24,830 nt of DNA from a virus. A program made the position numbers and the translations under genes. Of this stretch, positions 6,423 through 15,828 are shown in pieces. Numbering within the stretch: position 1 is the stretch's first letter; the number at the start of each line of letters is the position of its first letter. The DNA is taken from IMG/VR virus record IMGVR_UViG_3300008113_000350, positions 1 to 24,830 of that record; one strand, 5' to 3'. The notes beneath the pieces were generated by a model. The model did no database searches, was not told the origin of the DNA, and was given only the letters and a program-made list of their open reading frames with translations.

Positions 6423-9400
6423 ATGTCACAACAAATAATTGATATTGGCGCCGCAGCCAATGATGGAACTGGCGAACCCCTACGCAGTGCGTTCAATGCA
6501 GTAAATGAAAACTTTACCGAAGTTTATGCTGCTGGTCCTGTTGGCTCAAACGTCACAATCACCGGAAACACAATCACCGTTACCGGTGTCAACAACAATC
6601 TAGTGCTGGCCGCCAATGGCATAGGCAATATTCAATCCAACAGCACCATCATGCCCAGCGTCGACGCTGTGTACGACATTGGCAGTGCCAACATGCGATT
6701 TGGTGACATCTACGGCACATACATCTACGGTAACGGTGCTTTCTTAACAGGCATCGCTGGCGGCGGTTCTGGTAATGCCATCTCCAATGGTGACTCTAGT
6801 GTGGCTATTCCTGCGGTCAACGGCAACGTATCTGTAACCATTGATGGCCGCGCCAATGTGGTGTCAGTACAACGTCAAAACGTAATTCTGGCTGCCAACT
6901 TGATGCCGTCGGCTAATGTCACATACAACTTGGGGTCTGCAAACAGCGCCTGGAAAGACTTGTACCTGTCCAACAGTACAATTTATTTAGGCAACAGTAC
7001 TATACAATCCAATGCTAATTCTTTTACCCTGACCACGCCCACTGGTGGAACAATTACTCTGCAAGGCAACGGCACAGTAAATCCTTATGCCAACGCCAAC
7101 GTAGCAGCATTCTTGCCCACCTACACTGGCAACGTTCGTGCAGGTAATATCAGTGCCGCGGGCAACGTCAATGCCGCAGGCAACGTAACAGGCCAATATA
7201 TCATTGGCGACGGCGGTTTCTTGAGCAACATTGTGTTTACAGGCAATGTGGCAGTGAGTCAATTGGGTAACGGAACCACTGTACTACGAGTTGAAGGCTC
7301 GGGCGGTAATTTAACTACCACAGTTGGCGGAGTATCCAATGTTCAAGTTACAACTCCAACTGGAATTGATGTTATAGGTAATATCAGTGCTACTGGCAAC
7401 ATTACTGGCAACTATATTTTGGGCAACGGTAGTCAACTGTCTGGCATGCCTGCTCCATACGCTAATTCAAATGTGGCTTCATACCTGTTGACCAATACAG
7501 GAAATATTGCTGCAGGCAACCTAAGTGTCACTAGCAATATCTCTGCAGGTAATGTTTCAACTGCAGGAACAGTCAGTGCCGTAGGCAATGTTAGAACTCA
7601 AGGTGCAGTCAGCGCTACCGGTAATATTGTCACAGAAGGATTTTTCATTGGTAACTTTGCCGGTAACATCACAGGTAATCTCACAGTACCTGGATCAAAT
7701 ACCCAGGTGTTGTTCAACGCCAATGGCAATGCTGCTGCCGTAGCAGGATTTACCTACAATGCTGATTCTAACACAGTAGGAGTATTAGGAGTTGTTAGTG
7801 CACAAGGCAACGTGATTGCTGGCAATGTTGTTACTGCAGGCAATGTGTCTGCCAATTACTATTTGGGCAACGGTTCTGCACTGACATCTATCACAGGGGC
7901 CAACGTAACAGGTACTGTGGCCACCGCAGCCACTGTGACCACAGCAGCACAACCCAACATCACCAGTGTTGGTACATTGACCAATTTGACAGTGAGTGGC
8001 AACATTGATGCAGATCGTTTGATTGTCAACAGCATCACCAGCGACGATTCAAGCATTCTGATCATTGACGACGGATTAGAAGTCAATGGTGATCTCACAG
8101 TTGGCAATGTCACTGCTGGCAACGTCAGCGCAGTTGGGAACGTTAGTGCTAATTTTTATCTGGGCAACGGTAGTCAACTGACTGGCATGTACAGCAATAC
8201 CAATGTTGAAGCTTATTTGCCCACATACACAGGAAACTTGTCTGCACTTGCTGGCAATGTCATAACCACGGCCAACGTCAGTGCAAACTATGTGCTGGGC
8301 AATGGTAGTCAACTTGCCAGCGTCAATGCTGTGAGTGTGCTAGGAGCAGTACCGTCAACAGCGGCCAATGCTGACAGCCTAGCGTTGCGAGACTCCAGCG
8401 GTAACATCACCGCTAATTTCTTTGTTGGCAATGGCTCGCAACTGACCGGCATGTACAGCAATACCAATGTTGAAGCTTACTTGCCCACCTATACTGGCAA
8501 CTTGGTGGCATTGACTGGCAATGTTACCACAACTGCCAATGTGTCAGGTAACTTCTTTATTGGCAACGGATCACAACTGACAGGACTTCCGGAAGGCTAT
8601 GCCAATTCCAAAGTGGAAGCATACTTGCCTACCTACACAGGCAATTTAGCAAGTCTACAAGGCAATGTCACAACCACAGCCAATATTTCGGGAAGTTTCT
8701 TGCTGGGCAATGGCGCATTTATTTCTGGACTGCCTGCCAGCTATGGCAACGCTCAAGTAGCCACATATCTAGCATCTGGCACCAACTCAGCCAACATTGT
8801 TACCACAGCCAACATCTCAGGTAGTTTCTTGTTGGGCAATGGTGCATTTATTTCTGGATTGCCAGCCAATTACGGCAACACCGAAGTGGCAGCATTTTTG
8901 CCTACCTACACAGGCAACTTGGTGGCGTTAACTGGCAATGTTACTACCACTGGTAATATTGCTGGTGGAAATATTTCTAGTCAGGGCACAATAAGTGCCA
9001 CGGGCAATGTCACAGGCAGTTTCTTCTTTGGTAATGGTAGCCAATTAACTGGCATAGTATCTAGTTATGGCAACGCCAATGTGGAAGCCTACTTGCCCAC
9101 ATACACAGGCAACTTGGCTAGCCTACAAGGCAATGTCACAACCACAGCCAATGTTAATGGTGGCAATATTGTCACAACTGGCACAGTTTCAGCAACTGGC
9201 AACGTAGTTGGCGGCAATTTGAATACTGCAGGTGCAATCAATTCTGCTACACTGAACACAACTGGTAATGCTGTGGTAGGCGGGGATTTAATTGTCAACG
9301 GCAATGTGACCTACATCAACGTAGATAATTTCAATGTTGAAGATCCCATAATTGGACTAGGACGAGGTGCCAACAACGCACCACTCACTGTCAATGATGG

Positions 9401-11738
9401 CAAAGATCGCGGCGAACAACTTTGGTATTACGCTGACACTGAAAAGTCAGCATTTGTGGGCTACGACAATTCAGAAGGAAAAATGATTGTTGCGGCCAAT
9501 GTAACTATCAGCAACGAAATAGTCACAGTCAACAACTATGGCAACACAGTAATTGGTAACTTGGAGGCCACAACAACAACAGCTACTGGCAACATAGTTG
9601 GTGGCAACATCAGCACAGCTGGATTGGTTAGTGCAACCGGAACAGTTACTGGTGGCAATGTATCCACAGGCGGTTTTGTGTTTGCTCTTGGCAACGTTGA
9701 AGGTGGCAATGTCAACACTGGAGCAGTGAACGCAGCCACAGTCAGTGCAATAGGCAACATCATAAGCGGCAACTTGTCCACCGGAGGAACAGTCAGTGCT
9801 ACCGGCAATATTACCAGTGGCAATGTCAACACTACTAACCTGAGTCTCACAGGCAATGTTATTGGTGCATTTAATGTTACAGGTAATATAACAGGCGGCA
9901 ACATAACATCTGTTGGAGCATTAACTGCAGCATTTATATCATCCTCAGGAAATATTGTTACAGGATCAGGATCCGGTGGAAATATAACTGGGGCCAACGT
10001 AATATCAGGCACCACAATCAGTGCAATTGGCAATGTCCAATCTGCCAATGTGTTCACTGGGTATGTCAGTGCAACTGGCAATATTGACAGTTTAAAAATC
10101 AATACAGACGATGTTTATGCAGACAATATATCAGTAACTGGTAATATAGTCGGTGGTAATGTCAACACTGGAATTGTGAGTGCAACTGGCAACGTTATTA
10201 GTAACAATGTTAACACCACAACAATAACAGCCACTACTGCTAGTGTGACGGGTACAGTAACTGGTGGTAATTTGGCCACTGGTGGTACAGCATCGGCCGC
10301 TGGTAACATAACCGGCGGCAACATTGTTACTGCAGGATTGATATCTGCAGCAGGAACCATCACTGGTAGCAATTTAGTTACAGGTGGAACTATTACCGCC
10401 AATGGTAACATTGATGGTGGCAACATTGTCACGTCAAATACTGTTTCTGGTCTACAGTTGTTTGCTAGTGGCACTGTTAGTGCAGTTGGTAACATCACAG
10501 GTGGCAACGTTGGCACGGCTGGATTAATTACAGCCACTGGTAATATTACTGGTGGTAATATTTTGACTATAGGATTGATATCTGCAGGCGGAACTATAAC
10601 ATCAGCAGCCAATATTACTGGTGCAAACTTAACATCCACTGCCCAGATAAGTTCTGCAGGCAACATCACTGCAGCAGGCAATGTGATTGCCACAAATTTT
10701 ATTGGTAATTTGGTAGGCAATCTCACAGCACCTGGAGCCAACAGCCAGTTGATATTTAACGAAGCTGGAGTTTTTGGCGGCCGCAGCGGCCTGGTGTTTG
10801 ACTATACCGGCAACGCACTCACAGTAGGCGGAGATATAGCCACACAAAACGGTGGCAACATTTCAGCTGCTGGTGCACTAAGTGTTACTGGCAACATCAC
10901 TGTCAGCACAGGCAACATCAACGGTGGCAATATCCGTGGCACAGTGATCAGTGCAAGCGGCAACGTTTTAGGTGGTAATGTCAGCACCGGAGGTGTGATT
11001 ACTGCTACAGGCAATATTGATGGTGGCAATATCAACACTGCTGGGCAAGTGGTAGCAACTGCCAACATCACCGGTGGCAATATCAACACTGCCGGGCAAG
11101 TGGTAGCAACTGCCAACATCACTGGCGGAAATATTTCTACTGCTGGATTGATTACAGCCACTGGTAATATTACTTCAACCGCTAATGTCAACGGTGGTAA
11201 TATCTCAACTGCAGGGATTGCTACAATCACTGGCAACGTCACAGGCGGTAACATCATTACTGGTGGCTTGATCACAGCCACCGGAAACATCTCTAGCTCA
11301 GCCAACATTGTGGCCACAGGCAATGTCACAGGCGGCAACGTAATTGCATCCAATTTGACAGCTACTCGAGTAGTAATTGCAGGTACTAATGGAGTGTTGA
11401 CTGATGTTAGCGGATTTGAATATACCACAGCCAACAGCACACTCACAGTAGCCAATATTGCTGCCACAGTAATTGACGCAACAGGCAATGTCACTGGTGG
11501 CAATATTTCAACTGCAGGTTTGATCACAGCCACAGGCAACATCACTGGCGGAAACTTGTTGGCCACAACACTGAGTTTGAGTGGCAACGTGCTCAGCGCA
11601 CTGAACATGACAACCAATATCACCACAACTGGTAATATATCGGCTAACAACATCGCGGCCACAACCTCCATAAATATTGCAGGAAACCCAGTGGCAACAG
11701 TAGACGATGCAACAGCATTGGCAATAGCATTAGGATAA
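6423..11738 (+). CDS. Giant repeat tail fibre (1771 aa), second of three paralogues
   Basis: The N-terminal 40 residues (IDIGAAANDGTGEPLRSAF, then VNENFTEVY) match a short module found at the start of many phage fibres and thought to anchor them to the virion. Residues about 330-910 alternate GNGSQLTG, NVEAYLPTYTGNL and NVTTTANVSG elements in units of roughly 50-90 residues. A TAAQPNITSVGTLTNL element near 505 is another common fibre motif. Residues about 960-1045 hold a globular module (VEDPIIGLGRGANNAPL, then a GEQLWYY segment) inserted in the shaft. From about 1045 to 1740 the protein is mostly 17-residue SATGNITGGNISTAGLV-type repeats. It is rich in Gly, Asn, Thr, Ala and Ser and almost free of Cys. 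The C-terminus lacks an obvious tip, so partner proteins may cap it. Probably a long trimeric fibre. Confidence 0.85.
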   Translation: MSQQIIDIGAAANDGTGEPLRSAFNAVNENFTEVYAAGPVGSNVTITGNTITVTGVNNNLVLAANGIGNIQSNSTIMPSVDAVYDIGSANMRFGDIYGTYIYGNGAFLTGIAGGGSGNAISNGDSSVAIPAVNGNVSVTIDGRANVVSVQRQNVILAANLMPSANVTYNLGSANSAWKDLYLSNSTIYLGNSTIQSNANSFTLTTPTGGTITLQGNGTVNPYANANVAAFLPTYTGNVRAGNISAAGNVNAAGNVTGQYIIGDGGFLSNIVFTGNVAVSQLGNGTTVLRVEGSGGNLTTTVGGVSNVQVTTPTGIDVIGNISATGNITGNYILGNGSQLSGMPAPYANSNVASYLLTNTGNIAAGNLSVTSNISAGNVSTAGTVSAVGNVRTQGAVSATGNIVTEGFFIGNFAGNITGNLTVPGSNTQVLFNANGNAAAVAGFTYNADSNTVGVLGVVSAQGNVIAGNVVTAGNVSANYYLGNGSALTSITGANVTGTVATAATVTTAAQPNITSVGTLTNLTVSGNIDADRLIVNSITSDDSSILIIDDGLEVNGDLTVGNVTAGNVSAVGNVSANFYLGNGSQLTGMYSNTNVEAYLPTYTGNLSALAGNVITTANVSANYVLGNGSQLASVNAVSVLGAVPSTAANADSLALRDSSGNITANFFVGNGSQLTGMYSNTNVEAYLPTYTGNLVALTGNVTTTANVSGNFFIGNGSQLTGLPEGYANSKVEAYLPTYTGNLASLQGNVTTTANISGSFLLGNGAFISGLPASYGNAQVATYLASGTNSANIVTTANISGSFLLGNGAFISGLPANYGNTEVAAFLPTYTGNLVALTGNVTTTGNIAGGNISSQGTISATGNVTGSFFFGNGSQLTGIVSSYGNANVEAYLPTYTGNLASLQGNVTTTANVNGGNIVTTGTVSATGNVVGGNLNTAGAINSATLNTTGNAVVGGDLIVNGNVTYINVDNFNVEDPIIGLGRGANNAPLTVNDGKDRGEQLWYYADTEKSAFVGYDNSEGKMIVAANVTISNEIVTVNNYGNTVIGNLEATTTTATGNIVGGNISTAGLVSATGTVTGGNVSTGGFVFALGNVEGGNVNTGAVNAATVSAIGNIISGNLSTGGTVSATGNITSGNVNTTNLSLTGNVIGAFNVTGNITGGNITSVGALTAAFISSSGNIVTGSGSGGNITGANVISGTTISAIGNVQSANVFTGYVSATGNIDSLKINTDDVYADNISVTGNIVGGNVNTGIVSATGNVISNNVNTTTITATTASVTGTVTGGNLATGGTASAAGNITGGNIVTAGLISAAGTITGSNLVTGGTITANGNIDGGNIVTSNTVSGLQLFASGTVSAVGNITGGNVGTAGLITATGNITGGNILTIGLISAGGTITSAANITGANLTSTAQISSAGNITAAGNVIATNFIGNLVGNLTAPGANSQLIFNEAGVFGGRSGLVFDYTGNALTVGGDIATQNGGNISAAGALSVTGNITVSTGNINGGNIRGTVISASGNVLGGNVSTGGVITATGNIDGGNINTAGQVVATANITGGNINTAGQVVATANITGGNISTAGLITATGNITSTANVNGGNISTAGIATITGNVTGGNIITGGLITATGNISSSANIVATGNVTGGNVIASNLTATRVVIAGTNGVLTDVSGFEYTTANSTLTVANIAATVIDATGNVTGGNISTAGLITATGNITGGNLLATTLSLSGNVLSALNMTTNITTTGNISANNIAATTSINIAGNPVATVDDATALAIALG
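11022..11123 (+). repeat. Recent tandem duplication of one 51-bp repeat unit
   Basis: Units 11022-11072 and 11073-11123 differ at only two bases, both third codon positions, and encode the same 17 residues (GGNINTAGQVVATANIT). Other neighbouring units differ much more, so this pair looks like a recent expansion. Confidence 0.9.
11484..11547 (+). repeat. 64-bp stretch identical to 14307-14370 in the next large fibre gene
   Basis: All 64 bases match between the 1771-aa and the 1114-aa fibre genes, including synonymous positions, while surrounding repeats diverge. It encodes GNVTGGNISTAGLITATGNI followed by T. The pattern points to gene conversion or recombination between the two genes. Confidence 0.9.
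11669..11676 (+). promoter_or_regulatory. Possible internal late promoter, CATAAATA
   Basis: The octamer equals those at 799 and 4852 but lies inside the end of the giant fibre gene, 66 bases before the 11743 ATG. It could serve the 11743-15823 genes. Being within AT-containing coding sequence, it may be chance. Confidence 0.3.
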
Positions 11739-11742
11739 TAGA

Positions 11743-12078
11743 ATGGCAAATACTTTTACAAGAAAACTCAGCAGGCAAGTCGGAACTTCTGCTACTGAAA
11801 TTGGCAGTTACACTGTAGGTGCTAGTACCACCACAGTGGTAGTAGGACTGTCAGTAACCAATCGAACAGGTAGTGCTATCACAGCCAACGTGTTTATTCA
11901 AGACGTTGGTGCAGCCAACACCTACATTGTGGTCAACGCACCCATCAGTTCAGGGTCTAGTTTGGTAGTAGGTGGCGGCGATCAGAAGCTGGTATTGATC
12001 ACTGGAGACAAAGTGTTTGTACAAAGCAGTGCAAGTTCAAGTCTTGACGCTGTGATGAGCATAATGGAAATCACCTAA
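11743..12078 (+). CDS. Small beta-rich phage structural protein (111 aa)
   Basis: It starts four bases after the giant fibre's stop, and its last base is shared with the next gene's ATG (TAATG), so the three are translationally coupled. The sequence (MANTFTRKLSRQVGTSATEI, then STTTVVVGLSVTNRTGSAIT) alternates hydrophobic and polar residues as in a beta-sandwich. It resembles a small family common beside fibre or head-decoration genes in tailed phages, with a pattern like TFTR...VG....TVGASTTTVVVGLS and a C-terminal GDKVFVQSS segment. Its role is unknown; a small accessory to the fibre or tail is likely from position. There is no strong Shine-Dalgarno sequence, which fits dependence on coupling. 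Confidence 0.75.
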   Translation: MANTFTRKLSRQVGTSATEIGSYTVGASTTTVVVGLSVTNRTGSAITANVFIQDVGAANTYIVVNAPISSGSSLVVGGGDQKLVLITGDKVFVQSSASSSLDAVMSIMEIT

Positions 12079-15000
12079 TGAGTTACATTGGTCTTAACCC
12101 ACAACAGCAGTTGCTGAACACCAGCACTGAATTTTTCAGTGGTGATGCATCAACAGTTCAATTTTTTCTTTCACGTAGCATAGCGTCAGCTAGTGATCTT
12201 GACGTCATGATTGGCAACGTGGCGCAGCGTCCGTTTGTGGACTATGTGGCACAAAACGTTTCCATGCAGTTTACCACAGCCCCTGCGTTTGGTACCAACA
12301 ATATCACAGTCACTTTCCGAGCAGGAGCGCTGAACAGTCTAGATCTCACAGCTAATGCGTTTGGTGCAGGCACAGTGGGCGAACCTGCTGTGTACAGTGT
12401 AGCAGCCAACAACACAGGCCTGTACTGGCCCAACGCTACCACACTGGCAGTGACTGTGGCTGGTGCCAATCGTGTGCAATTCAGCAGCAACGTGAACTCA
12501 ACCAGCAACACCACAGGTGCTCTTACAGTTGCTGGCGGCGCAGGCATTACAGGCAATATTAACACTAGCGGTCTAGTGTCTCTAACCAACACCACCAACA
12601 GCGCAAACATCAATACGGGTGCATTGACCCTGGCGGGCGGTGCAGGAATACTAGGCAACCTCAACATTGGCGGCGACATCACTTGTGTGGGCGACTTTAC
12701 TGTGAACGGCACTTTTACCACAACAGGCACCGATGCTTTGGTAGTAGAAGATCCGTTTATCTTTTTGGCCAACGCCAACCCTGGAGACAGTTTTGACACA
12801 GGTGTAATATCTCAGTATGACGACGGTGTGGTCACAAGATACACTGGGTATTTTCGTGACGTAACAGATGGCAAATATCGATTGTTTGGCAACTTGTTGA
12901 CCAAACCTACCACAGTTGTAGACACTGCTGATCCCAGTTTTGAACTTGACGACCTGTTGTTGGCCAATTTAAGCGCAACAGGCAACGTAAATGCAGCATA
13001 CTTTGTGGGCAATGGTGCAGCACTGACTGGAATTTCGTCTGACGCTACACAAATATTCAACGGTAACAGTCGAGTAAATATTCCGTCTGCCAGCGGCAAC
13101 ATTGTTAGCAACGTTAACAACGTCACAATCAGTGTGGTCAGTAGCACAGGACTAGGTATTACAGGATTAATAACTGCAAGTTCAAATATCAGTGCTGCAG
13201 GCAACGTACTAGGTGGTAATATTAGCACAGCAGGCATTGTTACTGCAACTGGCAATATTGTGAGTGCAGCCAACGTCAGTGGTGGCAACCTGCTCACAGG
13301 CGGAGGAGTCACAGCCACAGGCAATGTCACCGGCGGCAACTTGACCACAGCAGGTCAGGTCAGTGCCGGAGCCAACGTCACTGGTGGTAATATTAAAACA
13401 GCAGGTTTGGTCAGTGCCACAGGCGATGTGTTTGGAAACAATTTTTCAGCCGCAACCAATATAAATGCATCGGGCAACATTACTGGTGCAAATCTTGTGA
13501 GCACAGGATCTATCAGCAGTGTGGGCAACATCACTGCCAGTGCTGGTGCACTCAGTGTGTCAGGCAACGTCACGGGTGGCAACGTCAACACAGGCATCCT
13601 GAGCCTGAGTGGCAACGTGATCACAGCCATCAATACTACATCGGCAATTACCACCACTGCCAACATCTCAGGTGGCAACATTGTCAGCTCAGGCTTGGTG
13701 CAAGGTGTTACTTTTAATGCCAGTGGAGCAGTGACATTTTCGGGCACCACACAGGCTATTGCAGTGGGAACCAGCCAGACCACAGGCACAATTACCCTAG
13801 GAGGCACAGCCCAAACTGGTGTTATTAACATTGGTAGATCAGCAGAAACACAGAGTCTGATTTTGGCCAACGGTGCTGTGGCTTCTGGCAACCTCAAAAC
13901 AGTCAGCATAGGTGAATCGGGTGCGGTTGGTTCAACCACCACAATTGCAGTGGGTCCTATCACAGGCAACGGCACAGGTGCTGTGACATTTAACACTGGT
14001 ACCACTGTGACCATTGCCAACACTTCGGACACAGCACTTAGTGTAGCAGGCAACGTCACAGGTGGCAACTTACGAACATCAGGGGTGACCATTGGTGCTA
14101 GTGCTGTGACTGGAGTATCCACACTCAGTGCAACTGGAACAGTAACCGTAGGCAATGTGTCCACAGCTGGCACTGTGAGTGCTACTGGCAACATTACAGG
14201 TGGCAACATAGCTACAGGTGGTACAGCATCAGTCGCAGGTAATGTCACAGGTGGCAATATTGTGACCACAGGCCTAATCAGCGTGGGTGGTTCTGTCAGT
14301 GCCACTGGCAATGTCACTGGTGGCAATATTTCAACTGCAGGTTTGATCACAGCCACAGGCAACATCACTGCCACTGCCAACATTGCTGCTGGCAACATCA
14401 GCACTGCTAATTTATTGCAAGGTGGTACAGTCAGCGCCACAGCCAACGTGATTGGTGCTAATATACAAGGTGGCACACTGAGTCTAAGTGGCAACGTAAT
14501 CAGTGGTCTAAACATGACTACTCAAATTATCACTACTGCCAACATCACTGGTGGTAACTTGAACACTGCAGGTGCAGTAACTGGTAACGGACGTGCGCTG
14601 ACATCACTCAGTGCTACCAACATAGACACCGGCACATTGACGCAGGCCCGATTGGCTAACGCTGCAGTTACGCTGGGTAGTACTGCACTCACACTGGGTG
14701 CTACTGTAACCACTGTGGCAGGATTGACCAGCGTAACTTCAACTACATTTGTGGGTGCATTGACAGGTGCCGCCACCACGGCTGGTACAGTAACAACAGC
14801 AGCACAGCCCAACATTACCAGTGTGGGTACACTCAGCAGTGTCACAGTCACAGCCAACGTAGACGGCGGCAACTTGACCACAGGCGGCCTGGTTGTGGCC
14901 ACTGGCAACATAACAGGTGGCAACTTGATCACAGCTGGTTTGGTGAGTTTAAGCTCCATAACCAAAACCGGATCAAACGGCGTGGGCAACATTGGCGCAG

Positions 15001-15422
15001 CAGCCAGTGCGTTCAACACCATATTTGCCAAAGCCACAAGTGCACAATACGCTGACTTGGCAGAAATGTACTGTGCTGATGCAGACTACACACCAGGTAC
15101 AGTGTTAAGTTTTGGTGGAGCTCAAGAAGTTACCATCAGCAGCATTGCTAGCGATGCCAGAGTAGCAGGTGTAGTATCCACACATCCAGCACACTTAATG
15201 AATTCAACCTTGAACTGCGAACATGCTGTTGCCCTGGCACTAACTGGACGTGTGCCTACTCGGGTTACAGGCTTGGTACGCAAGGGAGACATGATGGTCA
15301 CTGCTGGCAACGGACACGCACAAGCCTGTGCCGCTCCAGCAATGGGCACTGTGATTGGCAAAGCTGTAGAAGATTTTGACGGCGACACTGGCACAATTGA
15401 AATTGTTGTTGGTAGAATGTAA
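12078..15422 (+). CDS. Large repeat tail fibre (1114 aa), third of three paralogues
   Basis: Residues 1-90 form an N-terminal domain (MSYIGLNPQQQLL, FFSGDASTVQFFLSRSI) that is related to the whole of the small protein at 15431. A globular insert at about 222-290 (VEDPFIFLANANPGDSFDTG, then TRYTGYFRD) is the counterpart of the insert in the 1771-aa fibre. Residues about 340-990 are 17-residue GNITGGNISTAGL-type repeats with TAAQPNITSVGTLSSV near 908. The last 130 residues are a distinct domain (SAQYADLAEMYCADADYTPG, then RVAGVVSTHPAHLMNS, VALTGRVP-like and GDMMVTAGNG segments) seen at the end of many phage fibres. That domain could be a trimerisation, chaperone or tip domain; this cannot be decided here. 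Confidence 0.85.
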   Translation: MSYIGLNPQQQLLNTSTEFFSGDASTVQFFLSRSIASASDLDVMIGNVAQRPFVDYVAQNVSMQFTTAPAFGTNNITVTFRAGALNSLDLTANAFGAGTVGEPAVYSVAANNTGLYWPNATTLAVTVAGANRVQFSSNVNSTSNTTGALTVAGGAGITGNINTSGLVSLTNTTNSANINTGALTLAGGAGILGNLNIGGDITCVGDFTVNGTFTTTGTDALVVEDPFIFLANANPGDSFDTGVISQYDDGVVTRYTGYFRDVTDGKYRLFGNLLTKPTTVVDTADPSFELDDLLLANLSATGNVNAAYFVGNGAALTGISSDATQIFNGNSRVNIPSASGNIVSNVNNVTISVVSSTGLGITGLITASSNISAAGNVLGGNISTAGIVTATGNIVSAANVSGGNLLTGGGVTATGNVTGGNLTTAGQVSAGANVTGGNIKTAGLVSATGDVFGNNFSAATNINASGNITGANLVSTGSISSVGNITASAGALSVSGNVTGGNVNTGILSLSGNVITAINTTSAITTTANISGGNIVSSGLVQGVTFNASGAVTFSGTTQAIAVGTSQTTGTITLGGTAQTGVINIGRSAETQSLILANGAVASGNLKTVSIGESGAVGSTTTIAVGPITGNGTGAVTFNTGTTVTIANTSDTALSVAGNVTGGNLRTSGVTIGASAVTGVSTLSATGTVTVGNVSTAGTVSATGNITGGNIATGGTASVAGNVTGGNIVTTGLISVGGSVSATGNVTGGNISTAGLITATGNITATANIAAGNISTANLLQGGTVSATANVIGANIQGGTLSLSGNVISGLNMTTQIITTANITGGNLNTAGAVTGNGRALTSLSATNIDTGTLTQARLANAAVTLGSTALTLGATVTTVAGLTSVTSTTFVGALTGAATTAGTVTTAAQPNITSVGTLSSVTVTANVDGGNLTTGGLVVATGNITGGNLITAGLVSLSSITKTGSNGVGNIGAAASAFNTIFAKATSAQYADLAEMYCADADYTPGTVLSFGGAQEVTISSIASDARVAGVVSTHPAHLMNSTLNCEHAVALALTGRVPTRVTGLVRKGDMMVTAGNGHAQACAAPAMGTVIGKAVEDFDGDTGTIEIVVGRM
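13195..14570 (+). repeat. Degenerate 51-bp coding repeats in the 1114-aa fibre
   Basis: These are the same 17-residue unit type as in the 1771-aa fibre, interrupted at about 13735-14040 by a non-repeat stretch (SGTTQAIAVGTSQTTGTITL and following). The block contains the 64-bp stretch at 14307-14370 that is identical to 11484-11547. Confidence 0.8.
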
Positions 15423-15430
15423 GGACAAAA

Positions 15431-15823
15431 ATGGCATACCTAGGTAATACACCTCAAATTGGTCAGTACCGCAAAATGGACGCACTCACGTTCAACGGCA
15501 GTACCCAAACTTTCAACATCACAGTGGGTGGCGTCAGCTTCACTCCTCCTACTGCACTGGCCATGTTGGTGGTGCTGGACGGGGAGCCCCTGAATCCTGG
15601 CGTGGATTTTAGCATCTCTGCAGCAACCATCAGCTTTGCTGTGGCCCCACTCAACAACACGCCTTTCTTTGCCCTGCTGTTTGGAGACACGCTATATACT
15701 GGCACACCCAGCGATGCCACAGTGATCAACAGCAAGATTGCAGATGGAGCAATCAGCTACAACAAGTTTGATACCAACACTCAAGCTAGATTGACAGCTA
15801 ATCAAATTATATTTGGAGTTTAA
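15431..15823 (+). CDS. Small fibre-family protein (130 aa)
   Basis: AAGGA (15421-15425) overlaps the previous stop codon and sits five bases before this ATG. The start, MAYLGNTPQIGQYRKMDALT, and the following GSTQTFNITVGG and DGEPLNPGVDFSISA segments match the pattern of phage fibre N-terminal domains, and correspond to residues 1-90 of the 1114-aa fibre just upstream. The C-terminus (ATVINSKIADGAISYNKFD) resembles a short linker seen after such domains. It therefore looks like an adaptor without a shaft: either a small protein joining fibre to baseplate or a fibre gene reduced to its anchor. The next gene starts five bases after its stop. Confidence 0.75.
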   Translation: MAYLGNTPQIGQYRKMDALTFNGSTQTFNITVGGVSFTPPTALAMLVVLDGEPLNPGVDFSISAATISFAVAPLNNTPFFALLFGDTLYTGTPSDATVINSKIADGAISYNKFDTNTQARLTANQIIFGV

Positions 15824-15828
15824 TAAAA

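Larger units (their letters stand above)
9577..11610 (+). repeat. Array of degenerate 51-bp coding repeats (17-aa fibre shaft units)
   Basis: Units encode SATGNIxGGNIxTxGxV with frequent small insertions. Synonymous codons differ widely between most units, so the array is mostly old, with a few recently copied units marked separately. Confidence 0.85.

Noticed and set aside
9577-11610. Regular 51-bp repeats considered as a CRISPR or tandem non-coding array.
   Set aside because: The repeats are in frame, degenerate mainly at third codon positions, have no unique spacers, and there are no cas genes.
10802-11749. Long minus-strand open frame (315 codons) antisense to the giant fibre, and similar ones at 9536-10102, 10115-10741 and 13355-14515.
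   Set aside because: They are Pro/Leu/Val-rich mirrors of the GGC/AAC/ACT repeat codons, which rarely form stops in antisense. They lack ribosome-binding sites, promoters and any family pattern.
13073-13082. TAAATA cores inside coding sequence (here and near 3919 and 21711).
   Set aside because: They lack the GC or CA start of the intergenic octamers and have no gene start at a suitable distance.
4877-15422. Fibre locus checked for a diversity-generating retroelement.
   Set aside because: No reverse transcriptase frame and no template/variable repeat pair with adenine-specific changes was seen; the variation looks like ordinary repeat divergence.
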